Positions 16,942 to 24,720 of a stretch of DNA of 32,733 bases are shown here, piece after piece; the stretch's first letter is position 1, and each line of letters starts with the position of its first letter. Below the pieces are notes generated by a model. The model ran no database searches. It saw nothing but the letters and a program-made list of their open reading frames with translations, and was not told where the DNA came from. The stretch lies in assembly GCA_021774445.1 (NCBI GenBank), contig JAJFJA010000048.1, positions 1 to 32,733 on the forward strand, in the 5' to 3' direction. Source of the stretch: Alphaproteobacteria bacterium. Its GTDB lineage: Bacteria > Pseudomonadota > Alphaproteobacteria > UBA6615. A program made the translations under genes and the position numbers.

Positions 16942-18207
16942 TCATCCAGACACGGGGCTTCCGGGCGGGCGATGAAAGTCGCCACGGGCCAATCCACGCA
17001 CCAGCGCCGGCGGGCGACCATCGCGCAGCAGGTCGGCCATGCGACACAGGGTGGGACCGGCAAACTCGAAGAAGTGCCTGTATGAGGGGCACAGATAGTT
17101 GAGAGTGGTCTCGCCGTCAGCGGTGGACATGAAGCGGTGCTTGGGACAACCTCCGTTGCAGGCGAAAAGATATTCGCAGTCGCGGCACTGGCGCGGGAGC
17201 GTGCCGCGCTTGTCCGCGCCGAACTGCCGCTGCCGTGGCGCGCGCGCCAGATCCGCCATGGAATGGTCTTCGATGTTGCCCAGGTAGTGGGAGGGGTAGA
17301 CATAGTGGTCGCAAGCGTAGAGACCGCCGTCATGCTCCAGCGCCAGGCCTTGCCCGCAGGTTTCCGCAAACACACAAAGCCCGGACGGCAGCCCCGACCA
17401 CAAGCCAAGCTGGATGTCGAACAACTGCACGAAGATCGAACCGACGTCGCGGCGCAGCCACTCCTCGAACACCGCCGACATGAACCGGCCATAACCTTGT
17501 CGGGGAACACTCCAAGGCGCCACGGTCGCGGCCTGCGCCGCCGGCAGGGCCGGCCTGCCGGCATCGTCCAGGCGTTCAACGAGGGGGATGAACTGCATGA
17601 AGCGAACGCCCTCGCTTCGCAGGAAGCGGTAGACCTCGCGGCCGTGGCGCGCATTGGCGCGATGAACGACGGTCAGGGTGTTGAACTCGACCCCTTCCCT
17701 TTGCAGCAGCCGGAGCGCCCGGCAGACGGCGGCGAAGGTGGGCGCGCCCTTCCGCGTCTCGCGGTAACGATCATGCAGGCGCCGCGGTCCGTCGATGCTG
17801 AGGCCAACCAGGAAATCGTGTTCGCGCAGAAAGGCCGCCCAAGGTTCGTTCAGCAACGTCCCGTTGGTCTGCAGGGCGTTGGATATCTGCAAGCCCGGCG
17901 GACAATGGCGGCGCTGGAATGCCAGTGCCTTGCGGAAGAAATCCCGGCCAAGCAAGGTCGGCTCACCGCCCTGCCATAGGAAGGTAACCTCGCGGGCGTC
18001 GCGGTGAATATCGATGTAGTCCCGGATGAAACCTTCCAGGGAGTCATCGCTCATGCGGAAACGATGAGAATCCGGATAGAGCCGTGTTTTTTCGAGATAG
18101 TAGCAGTAGCGGCAATTCAGGTTGCATTTTGGCCCAATGGGCTTGACCACGACCGAAAAGAGCGGGTCTGAGGGTCGGTCACTCGTTGCCGGGGGCCGGT
18201 TCGACAT
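16942..18207 (-). CDS. Radical SAM enzyme, anaerobic sulfatase maturase-like (SPASM)
   Basis: 421-aa radical SAM protein. The [4Fe-4S] motif CNLNCRYC gives Cys28, Cys32 and Cys35, and the SAM-binding GGEP is at 80-83. The C-terminal SPASM domain has cysteines in GLCVFAETCGQG, YACDHYVYP and CRDCEYLFACNGGCPKHRF, matching the two auxiliary clusters of anSME. Family enzymes convert an active-site Cys or Ser of sulfatases to formylglycine without oxygen. Sequence features such as VVVKPIGPKCNLNC and LSIDGP fit anSME closely. No sulfatase is encoded in this window, so it would act on a distant target; some relatives modify peptides instead. Convergent with argB, divergent from the acetyltransferase. 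Confidence 0.86.
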   Translation of the reverse strand: MSNRPPATSDRPSDPLFSVVVKPIGPKCNLNCRYCYYLEKTRLYPDSHRFRMSDDSLEGFIRDYIDIHRDAREVTFLWQGGEPTLLGRDFFRKALAFQRRHCPPGLQISNALQTNGTLLNEPWAAFLREHDFLVGLSIDGPRRLHDRYRETRKGAPTFAAVCRALRLLQREGVEFNTLTVVHRANARHGREVYRFLRSEGVRFMQFIPLVERLDDAGRPALPAAQAATVAPWSVPRQGYGRFMSAVFEEWLRRDVGSIFVQLFDIQLGLWSGLPSGLCVFAETCGQGLALEHDGGLYACDHYVYPSHYLGNIEDHSMADLARAPRQRQFGADKRGTLPRQCRDCEYLFACNGGCPKHRFMSTADGETTLNYLCPSYRHFFEFAGPTLCRMADLLRDGRPPALVRGLARGDFHRPPGSPVSG

Positions 18208-18237
18208 CTATCTGCCGAACGGCTGAGCGGCCAAGCA

Positions 18238-18255
18238 GGGCGCCGGTCGGCGCCC
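18238..18255. repeat. Perfect inverted repeat upstream of the radical SAM gene
   Basis: GGGCGCC (18238-18244) and GGCGCCC (18249-18255) flank a 4-nt loop, 30 nt upstream of the radical SAM start. It could be a 5' leader hairpin or a protein-binding palindrome; no T-run follows on either strand. Confidence 0.4.
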
Positions 18256-18399
18256 CAGGGCCTGATGTTCGATAAGTGCTCTCATGTTCCAATCCACGCG
18301 CCTAGGATCTGCCCGCAGGTGCATCGAGGCGAGGGGTGAGCGACAATATGGCGCGCATGCGAAACCAACTTCGCGATTGGGTCGAGTTGCAGGTCTAGA

Positions 18400-18906
18400 A
18401 TGCCGACAGAGTTCGCCGTCAGAATTGCGACAGCCGCAGACGCGCCAGCGGTGAGCAGGCTCCTCGCCGTGTCCTATCCGGTGCTGCTGCGGGCGGCCTA
18501 TGACGGGGCTACCCTTGCAGCCGCGCTGCCTTTGATGACACGGGCGAATCCGACGCTGCTATCGACGAGGACCTACTACGTCGCCGAGCGTGACGGTGGG
18601 CCGATCGTCGGCTGTGGCGGCTGGACGCGAGAACGGCCAGGCAGTGGCGAGATGGTGCCAGGTCTGGCGCATATTCGCCACTTCGCCTCGCATCCCGACT
18701 GGGCGGGGCGCGGGGTTGGACGGGCGATCTATGCCAGCGGCGAGGACGCGGCACGGTTGGCCGGCGTGCGCCGTTTTGAATGTTACGCCAGTCTCAACGC
18801 GGAAAACTTCTATGGCGCGCTGGGCTTCAGGTCGGTACGCCGGATCGAGGTGCCAATGGGGCCGGCATTGCGGTTTCCATCGATTCTGATGGTGCGGTCG
18901 ATTTGA
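18400..18906 (+). CDS. GNAT family N-acetyltransferase
   Basis: 168-aa acetyl-CoA-dependent acetyltransferase. The fold order is recognisable: VRIATAADAPAVSRLL (N-terminal strand and helix), YYVAERDGGPIVGCGGW (central strands), IRHFASHPDWAGRGVGRAIY with the acetyl-CoA pyrophosphate loop AGRGVGRA, and a C-terminal YASLNAENFYGALGFR block in which N-A-x-x-F-Y-x-x-x-G-F is typical. AGG lies 6 nt before the ATG. The substrate is not predictable. It stands alone, tail to tail with the TetR gene. Confidence 0.88.
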   Translation: MPTEFAVRIATAADAPAVSRLLAVSYPVLLRAAYDGATLAAALPLMTRANPTLLSTRTYYVAERDGGPIVGCGGWTRERPGSGEMVPGLAHIRHFASHPDWAGRGVGRAIYASGEDAARLAGVRRFECYASLNAENFYGALGFRSVRRIEVPMGPALRFPSILMVRSI

Positions 18907-18930
18907 GCCAAGGGGCGACTTACGCGCCGG

Positions 18931-19557
18931 TCAGGCGCCGAGGAAGATTGCCCGAACATACTCGCGGAAGAGCATGATCTGCTGCGGCAGTACATGCCGG
19001 TCGCGCACGACCTTGGAGATGATGATGCCGCCGTCCACGAGCGCGGACACCATGTCGGCGAGGGCATCGAGATCGACAGGCAAGCGCGGCGGATAGCGCT
19101 CGGCGATCAAATCGAAGCGCTCCCGAAAGCGCCGCCGCCAGGCCAGAACCGCCTCCCGGTTAAGCTCGCGTACCTCGCTGTTGAACAGGTTCTCCTGGTA
19201 ACAGACGGATGCGACCATGCAGCCGGGGTGGCCACCCGGCAGGTCCGCCATCATTTCCGCGAACATCTTGAGGCCGACGAGAAATCCGTGCAGGGGGTCC
19301 TCGTGCAGCTCGTCGGCACGCTGGAAAAGCGTATCCAGCAGCTCATCTTCCTGATCGATGTAGCGTTGTAACAGCGCTGTTGCCAGCTCTTCCTTGCCCT
19401 TGAAATGATAGAAAAAGCCGCTCTTGGTGATCCCAACCGCGGCGATCAGCTCGTCAATCGAGGTGGCCGCAAATCCCTTGTCGAGCACGGACCGTTCGGC
19501 GACCTCGAGAAGCCGTTCGCGGGTTTCCGCACCTCGCTTTGGCAGCGCACCATCCAT
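18931..19557 (-). CDS. TetR/AcrR family transcriptional regulator
   Basis: 208-aa one-component repressor-type regulator. The N-terminal three-helix domain is clear: ETRERLLEVAERSVLDKGFAATSIDELIAAVGITKSGFFYHFKGKEEL, with the recognition helix at about 43-52. The ligand-binding half contains LGGHPGC-like PGGHPGCMVASV (107-118), common in a large TetR subgroup. The ATG at 19557 is chosen because the HTH begins ten residues later; the frame stays open 78 codons upstream through the intergenic region. It is divergent from the homocysteine methyltransferase-like gene; two related palindromes lie between them. Confidence 0.9.
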   Translation of the reverse strand: MDGALPKRGAETRERLLEVAERSVLDKGFAATSIDELIAAVGITKSGFFYHFKGKEELATALLQRYIDQEDELLDTLFQRADELHEDPLHGFLVGLKMFAEMMADLPGGHPGCMVASVCYQENLFNSEVRELNREAVLAWRRRFRERFDLIAERYPPRLPVDLDALADMVSALVDGGIIISKVVRDRHVLPQQIMLFREYVRAIFLGA

Positions 19558-19574
19558 GATCAACGTCGCCTTTT

Positions 19575-19588
19575 CGGTGGCACCACCG
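19575..19588. promoter_or_regulatory. Candidate TetR operator, copy 1
   Basis: CGGTGG-CA-CCACCG is a perfect 6+2+6 inverted repeat 17 nt upstream of the TetR start. Its core GTGGCACCAC recurs at 19721-19730 in the same divergent intergenic region, as expected for an autoregulatory operator. Function is inferred. Confidence 0.5.
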
Positions 19589-19715
19589 TACCACAGGTCA
19601 AGTTGATCGTCACAACTGCCGCCGAATACTGCCGGCGAAGCCGGATATCGTCGGTTAACTCCTTGGAATTCATAGCGAATCACGGAAGACAGCAAACCGG
19701 ACCACGAGTTCACTA

Positions 19716-19730
19716 GTGCCGTGGCACCAC
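19716..19730. promoter_or_regulatory. Candidate TetR operator, copy 2
   Basis: Contains GTGCC-GT-GGCAC (19716-19727) and an exact second copy of GTGGCACCAC (19721-19730), 144 bp from copy 1 and about 66 nt before the methyltransferase start. One copy lies near each divergent gene, which suggests joint control. Confidence 0.45.
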
Positions 19731-19796
19731 ATTCGCAAGTATTCGGCCCAGGACGCGGCCGAACGGCCGCCGAGGCATGACCAAGGAGCACAGACT

Positions 19797-20741
19797 ATGG
19801 CCAAGTATCGCGCACAGCTGCCGCAGTTGGGCGGCGGGATCTATCTGACCGACGGTGGTATCGAGACCACCCTGATCTTCCACAACGGCATCGATTTGCC
19901 CCATTTCGCAGCCTTCGACCTGTTGCGGGACGAGACCGGCAAGCAAACGCTGAGAGACTATTACCGGTCCCATGCGGCAATCGCCGCTAAGGACGGCAGG
20001 GGTTTTATCTTGGAGAGTCCGACTTGGCGCGCGAGCCCGGACTGGGGCGATAAGCTGGGCTATTCGCCCGAGGCCCTTGCCGCCGTCAACCGGGAGTCGA
20101 TCGAACTTATGGCGGCGCTGCGCGACGAGTTCGAAACGCCGGAGAGCCCCATGGTCATCAGCGGCTGCGTCGGGCCACGCGGCGATGGCTATAACCCGGC
20201 GGAGATCATGAGCGCCGACGAGGCCGAGAGCTATCATGCCGTGCAGATCGGCGTGTTTAGCCAGACCAGCGCCGACATGGTCACGGCGATTACGATGACA
20301 AACGCCAGTGAAGCCATCGGCCTGGCACGGGCGGCAAAAGCGGCCGAGATTCCGGTGGTCCTTTCGTTCACGGTGGAAACCGACGGGCGCCTTCCGACCG
20401 GACAGAAACTGGCGGACGCGGTCGCCGAGGTCGACGACGCCACGGCGGCGACGGCGGCCTACTACATGATCAATTGCGCCCATCCGAGCCACTTCGCCGC
20501 CGAGCTCGAAGATGGCGGCGCCTGGACCGCTCGCCTGCATGGACTGCGGGCCAATGCATCGCGGTGCAGCCACGCGGAGCTCGATGAGGCGACGGAGCTG
20601 GACGCGGGCGATCCAGTCGAACTCGCCGGCGCGTACCGCGACCTGGTGCGCCGGCTCAGCCAGGTCAACGTCCTCGGCGGCTGCTGCGGCACCGACCATC
20701 GCCACATTGCACGGATCAGCGCGGCCTGCGGGTCGCGCTAG
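19797..20741 (+). CDS. Homocysteine S-methyltransferase family protein
   Basis: 314-aa zinc methyltransferase of the BHMT/MmuM/MetH N-terminal family. The opening GIYLTDGGIETTLIF (14-28) matches the family start. The zinc ligands are Cys227 (INCAHP) and the pair Cys296-Cys297 (LGGCCGTDHRHI). Members transfer a methyl group from S-methylmethionine, betaine or SAM to homocysteine or related thiols. AAGGAG lies 8 nt before the ATG at 19797; an open stretch of 27 codons upstream overlaps the putative operator and is not used. It ends on CTAG shared with the convergent DUF2336 gene. The methyl donor cannot be read from sequence. Confidence 0.92.
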   Translation: MAKYRAQLPQLGGGIYLTDGGIETTLIFHNGIDLPHFAAFDLLRDETGKQTLRDYYRSHAAIAAKDGRGFILESPTWRASPDWGDKLGYSPEALAAVNRESIELMAALRDEFETPESPMVISGCVGPRGDGYNPAEIMSADEAESYHAVQIGVFSQTSADMVTAITMTNASEAIGLARAAKAAEIPVVLSFTVETDGRLPTGQKLADAVAEVDDATAATAAYYMINCAHPSHFAAELEDGGAWTARLHGLRANASRCSHAELDEATELDAGDPVELAGAYRDLVRRLSQVNVLGGCCGTDHRHIARISAACGSR

Positions 20742-22090
20742 TTTCCCTCACCGGAAATGAAACCGAGCTGCCAAAGGAGTTCCTGGCGGTCCATGGGGTA
20801 TTCGCCGCTGTCGGTCGGGCGTACCGTCTCGTCGGGGGCGATGCCGGCAAGCTGGATCTGGGCGCGGACGGCGAAGCGCATGGAGAAGCCGGCCTTCCAC
20901 GAGAGCGCGACTATGCCCTTGCCGTTGCGCATGGCAATGGTGCGGGACAGTACGCTCTCCGGCAGCTCGACCTTCACGGCAAAAGCGGCGATGGCAAACG
21001 CCCGGTCGCCTTCGGCCAAGGCGTCGGCCAAAGCGGATTCGTCGAGCGTGCCGGCCTTCAGCATGGCTTGGGCTCGGTCGGCGGCGGTCTCTTGGACCGC
21101 GTCCTCGTCAGCCCAGTCGGGATCAACCGGGGCGCGGCGGCGGCTGACGGGATCACGATCCGCCCAGTCCGGGTCGCCGTCGACCGGTGCGTCCACGGTC
21201 CGCTCGGGCGCCGGCTCGTCGAGGCGCTGCTCGACGATCTCGGCAATCTCGTCGAGTGTTTCTTGATCAAGATCCGTGCGGCGCTGCAGCGACTCCAAAA
21301 GGTTGGCGGCGACAAAACCGGCAATGTGACGCACGACCCGGCCCGACAATCGAGGCCGACGGACCAACGGATCATGCCAGTCAGGTATCGGCGGCGCCGC
21401 CGCGACGATCATATCGAGAGTTTCTTCGCGGATCTGGGCGCTTGGATTGGCGAGCAAGCGGGCGGTCGCCGCGGTATCGCCGGCGGAGAAAATCGCATCG
21501 GCTAGCGGCGCCTTCAGACCGTCACGATCAGCAATGGCACCGAGAGCGCCACGGATCGGTCCGCTGTTGATAATTTCCAACAGCAGATCGTCGTTCAGCA
21601 AGGGTGACGATCTGAGCACCGGCGCCGCGACACTGAGGGTTGCGTCGCGGGCTAAACATTCGATCACCGTTTGGGGGGCGGAAGCGACAGAACACAGAGC
21701 CTCACTGAGGATCTCGCGCACCCGCAAGAGCTGATCCCAGGCCAGGATCAGGAGGGATTGTTCGGTTAGCTGGTAGAGTTTCTCTTGGGTCTCCGGGTCG
21801 AGACCCGGTACCAGACGGCAGAGTTTGGTGGCCAAGTCCGTGCGCACCGACGGGTCCGAATCACTGGCCAGCAGCAGGTCCGCGTGGCGCGGCGCCCGGT
21901 CGTTCTGGGCAACCTCACGCCTGACGTCCGACGCCTCGTCCTCGGCAAGGAAATACAAAACCTCCTCGGGAATATCCGGACGCCCCGCAAGCGAACTGCG
22001 GATTTGAGAATCGCCATGCCGGGCCAGCCGGCCGGCCTCGGTATAAGAGATTTCGTCCGGCAGGATGCCATCGGTAGCGGAGCCACTCAT
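20738..22090 (-). CDS. DUF2336 domain-containing protein
   Basis: 450-aa protein of the DUF2336 family, found mainly in alphaproteobacteria. Residues 15-290 are helical and repeat-like (HEAT-type pattern: DPSVRTDLATKL, REILSEALCS, AQIREETLDMIV). An acidic, proline-rich linker (about 290-335) contains a duplicated DPDWAD element (306-311 and 323-328). The C-terminal region (340-450) is conserved in the family (AFAVKVELPESVLSRT, MRNGKGIVALSWKAGFSMRFAVRAQ). It overlaps the diguanylate cyclase gene by 4 nt, so the two proteins are made together; a partner or scaffold role in c-di-GMP signalling is inferred, not shown. Confidence 0.87.
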   Translation of the reverse strand: MSGSATDGILPDEISYTEAGRLARHGDSQIRSSLAGRPDIPEEVLYFLAEDEASDVRREVAQNDRAPRHADLLLASDSDPSVRTDLATKLCRLVPGLDPETQEKLYQLTEQSLLILAWDQLLRVREILSEALCSVASAPQTVIECLARDATLSVAAPVLRSSPLLNDDLLLEIINSGPIRGALGAIADRDGLKAPLADAIFSAGDTAATARLLANPSAQIREETLDMIVAAAPPIPDWHDPLVRRPRLSGRVVRHIAGFVAANLLESLQRRTDLDQETLDEIAEIVEQRLDEPAPERTVDAPVDGDPDWADRDPVSRRRAPVDPDWADEDAVQETAADRAQAMLKAGTLDESALADALAEGDRAFAIAAFAVKVELPESVLSRTIAMRNGKGIVALSWKAGFSMRFAVRAQIQLAGIAPDETVRPTDSGEYPMDRQELLWQLGFISGEGN

Positions 22091-23817
22091 CCCTGGGGCC
22101 CATCAGTATCTAAAGCCGACGCGTGGGGTCCGGCGTGGCGCTCGGCTTGGCGCGCGGCCTTGGTGTGGTACATGGCGCGATCGGCGCGGGTCAGCAGCTC
22201 ATCGACCGATGTCTCGGCGACGACCGGGAGGTTGACGATTCCGATCGATGCGCCGATCTGGCAGTCCGGCGGCAAAATGTCGGCGCCGGCCAGGGCGAAC
22301 GCGTCGACCAGCCTGTCGCGGCGTTGGCAAGCCTGCACGGATCCCGCCCCATCGAGCCACATCACGAACTCATCGCCGCCAAGCCGGGCGACGAGATCAT
22401 AGCTGCGCGCATGGTCGGCAAGAATCACCGCGACGGCCCGCAGGACAGCGTCGCCGCGAGCATGCCCGAAGCGATCATTGACCGGTTTGAAATTGTCCAG
22501 ATCGATGTATAGCAAAGCGCCGCTGCGCCGCTCGCGGTCGGCGCGTCGCAGACCAATTTTCAGCGCGGCCGCGAAGGCACGGCGATTGAGTAAGCCGGTG
22601 AGCTCATCGGTGCGCGACAAGCGCTCCAGCGCCGCGGCGTCGGTAACCTGCTCGAGGGCAATACCGAGCTGCCGGGCCGCCGCGTCAAGCAAAGCGTTGT
22701 CGTCACCGTTCCAAGGTTTATCGGCCGCATTGCGCAACAGGACGATGAGACCGTTTGTGCGACTGCGATATCCGGTCCTACCAGCTAACAAACCGAGTGT
22801 GGCGCCCGTTCGATCGACTACCGTCCGCTGCGTCACATCGGTAGGGCCAGCGACGAACTGCGCCAATAGAACGTCGACCAAGGCCGCGGCGTCGGCGGGG
22901 CCGGCCTGCGCCATGAGTTGCACCGCGCCATCGGCAACCACGGAATATACCAAGACCGTGGCCGAGACAGCGCCCGCCAGGGCGGTCGCCGCGGCCTCGA
23001 GCATGGCGCTGGGATCGGCTTCGGTGCGGATCTGGTCGACGAGATAGGCGGTAAGTTGCTCCCGAACCAGGGCCGCACGGAGCTGGCCATCGCGGCTGAT
23101 CTGTTCGGTAATATCGCGACAAATACCGCGAGCGCCCTGCCAGCCGCCGTCCGGCGCGAGCACCGGGGCGGCGGAGATCACCATGCAAATGGCGCGGCCG
23201 TCCGCGGTACGGAACCACAGCCGCTCATCACGCACAGGCCTGCGGGCCCGAAACGGAAGCGTTTCGGGCAAGCGCTCGGGCTCCGCCAACAACGTGCTGG
23301 GGTCCAGGCCGATCAGCTCGGCGGCGGTAAGGCCGAGAGCACCGGCCGGTGAAACAAAGGTCAACAGACCCTCCGACGATGTCTCCCAAGCGAAATCACT
23401 GTCGATATTCACTAAATCCTGATAACGACGCCGAGACTCGGTAAGGGCGAGGCGGATATTCTCATCCAAGGTACAGTCGCGGCACATCAGCAAGGCTCGG
23501 CGGTGGGTCGTCGGCACGGCCATGGCCTCGTAGGCCTGGCGATCATCGCCGTCACCGAGGCCAAAGCGCATGGTCGTGGCCTGGGCCTGCTGGATCGCGG
23601 TTCGGCCCAAATTGCCGATCGCGTCGACGGCGCCGATTACCGAACGGAGGACGGCCAGCAACGCGGCGGCGGGGGCATTATGACCAACAATGGCGCCAGC
23701 GGTGTCGATAACGAAAATCGGGGCGGGATGACCGTCGAGGATCGCGGCATCCGGGCCAAGCGTGGTGGCGCCAAGCTGGGGCTGCGGAGCCGTGTTCTGG
23801 GACTGGCGAGGGATCAT
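22087..23817 (-). CDS. Diguanylate cyclase with PAS and GAF-like sensor domains
   Basis: 576-aa signalling protein without membrane segments. A PAS-like domain starts near residue 25 (HPAPIFVIDTAGAIVGHN), a second PAS spans about 128-240 (RYQDLVNIDSDFAWE ... GARGICRDITE), a GAF-like domain about 255-395, then GGDEF from about 400 (RTDELTGLLNRRAF). The active site LGGDEF (479-484) is intact and the product-inhibition site RxxD is present (Arg471-Asp474, five residues ahead), so it should synthesise c-di-GMP under feedback inhibition. There is no EAL domain. The gene is first in a two-gene operon with the DUF2336 protein and diverges from the HAD-dap block. Confidence 0.93.
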   Translation of the reverse strand: MIPRQSQNTAPQPQLGATTLGPDAAILDGHPAPIFVIDTAGAIVGHNAPAAALLAVLRSVIGAVDAIGNLGRTAIQQAQATTMRFGLGDGDDRQAYEAMAVPTTHRRALLMCRDCTLDENIRLALTESRRRYQDLVNIDSDFAWETSSEGLLTFVSPAGALGLTAAELIGLDPSTLLAEPERLPETLPFRARRPVRDERLWFRTADGRAICMVISAAPVLAPDGGWQGARGICRDITEQISRDGQLRAALVREQLTAYLVDQIRTEADPSAMLEAAATALAGAVSATVLVYSVVADGAVQLMAQAGPADAAALVDVLLAQFVAGPTDVTQRTVVDRTGATLGLLAGRTGYRSRTNGLIVLLRNAADKPWNGDDNALLDAAARQLGIALEQVTDAAALERLSRTDELTGLLNRRAFAAALKIGLRRADRERRSGALLYIDLDNFKPVNDRFGHARGDAVLRAVAVILADHARSYDLVARLGGDEFVMWLDGAGSVQACQRRDRLVDAFALAGADILPPDCQIGASIGIVNLPVVAETSVDELLTRADRAMYHTKAARQAERHAGPHASALDTDGPQG

Positions 23818-23872
23818 GCCGGCAAATACCTGAATACATCCGTCGACCCGGCGGCAGCCCTGGGGCGACGGG

Positions 23873-23900
23873 TTCTGAAAGTCTCTACCAGAACGATAAT
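23873..23900 (+). promoter_or_regulatory. Possible promoter of the HAD-dapD-dapE block
   Basis: GATAAT (23895-23900) matches the -10 consensus at five of six positions. A weak -35 (TTCTGA, 23873-23878) lies 16 nt ahead. It is 80 nt upstream of the HAD gene in an otherwise GC-rich gap. Confidence 0.35.
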
Positions 23901-23960
23901 ATGTGGGCCGTTAAACAACCCTTACGCGGGCCCCAAACAACCGGAAAGCAGGACTGTGAA

Positions 23961-23984
23961 ATGGCAGAAATAGACGTCAGATGA
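23961..23984 (+). CDS. Possible 7-codon leader peptide coupled to the HAD gene
   Basis: A short frame reads M-A-E-I-D-V-R and stops with TGA overlapping the ATG of the HAD gene (ATGA). It has its own AGGA seven nt upstream, whereas the HAD start lacks a good site. Translation of the leader could deliver ribosomes to the HAD gene. Too short for coding statistics. Confidence 0.35.
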   Translation: MAEIDVR

Positions 23985-24658
23985 CAGGCGTACGGCAAAA
24001 TCCGCTGGCCGCGACGGGCTGGCTTTTCGACCTGGACAATACCCTATATCCGGCCTCGGCAGCCCTGTTCGAGCAGGTCGCCGACCGCATCCAGCAATTT
24101 GTTGCCGAGCATCTGGCACTGGACGAGGACGCCGCCCATGGGGTGCGGCGGGCGTTGTTCCGCGACCATGGCAGTACGCTGCGCGGTTTGATGACCTGTC
24201 ACGGCGTCGAGCCGGAGGCGTATCTGGATTATGTGCACGCCATCGAGTACGACGTCCTGGAACCGGACCGACAACTTGGCGCGGCGCTGGCGCAACTGCC
24301 GGGCCGCAAGCTGGTGTTCACCAACGCCTCGACGAAACATGCGGAGGCGGTATTGGCGCGGCTCGGTATCGCCGATGCCTTCGAAGCGATTTTCGACATT
24401 GCGGCGGCGGATTATCTGCCAAAGCCGACACCGTCGATCTATGACAAACTGGTGGCGCAGTACGACCTGGACGCGGCGACTTCGGTGATGGTCGAGGATA
24501 TGGCCCGCAACCTGAAACCCGCGGCGGCCTTAGGCATGGCAACCGTATGGATCCGTGGCGACAGCGATTGGGGCGCCCCAGATGCCGATGCCGACTATAT
24601 CGACCACGAGACCGACAATCTGCTGCCCTGGCTGGAGGCCCTGGTCGGCGCGCGTTGA
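23981..24658 (+). CDS. HAD-type pyrimidine 5'-nucleotidase-like phosphatase
   Basis: 225-aa HAD hydrolase of the Sdt1/pyrimidine 5'-nucleotidase group. Motif I is FDLDNTLYP (nucleophile Asp17, acid Asp19), followed by the cap domain (about 25-105), motif II FTNAS, motif III Lys in LPKPTPSIY, and motif [14 protein letters not shown]. The DLDNTLYP form is characteristic of this subgroup, which dephosphorylates pyrimidine nucleoside monophosphates; other small phosphate substrates remain possible. It precedes dapD by 62 nt, an arrangement common in alphaproteobacteria. Confidence 0.88.
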   Translation: MTGVRQNPLAATGWLFDLDNTLYPASAALFEQVADRIQQFVAEHLALDEDAAHGVRRALFRDHGSTLRGLMTCHGVEPEAYLDYVHAIEYDVLEPDRQLGAALAQLPGRKLVFTNASTKHAEAVLARLGIADAFEAIFDIAAADYLPKPTPSIYDKLVAQYDLDAATSVMVEDMARNLKPAAALGMATVWIRGDSDWGAPDADADYIDHETDNLLPWLEALVGAR

Positions 24659-24720
24659 CACGGATGCGGGGCACAGGTCATCTTCGCGACCGTAAACCAA
24701 CTGACAAATCGAGCTTTGAG

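Noticed and set aside
15963..17654. 563-codon minus-strand frame spanning argB antisense and the radical SAM gene in another frame
   Set aside because: It crosses two real genes on opposite strands and has no family pattern.
18924..18938. GCGCC-GGTCA-GGCGC repeat at the end of the TetR gene as a terminator
   Set aside because: Only a 5-bp stem, overlapping the TetR stop codon, without a T-run.
19558..19791. 78-codon N-terminal extension of the TetR protein
   Set aside because: It crosses the divergent promoter region and the putative operators; the HTH starts ten residues after the ATG at 19557.
19558..19796. SAM- or SAH-responsive riboswitch before the methyltransferase gene
   Set aside because: I see none of the conserved core elements of SAM-II or SAH riboswitches; the region is better explained by palindromic operators.
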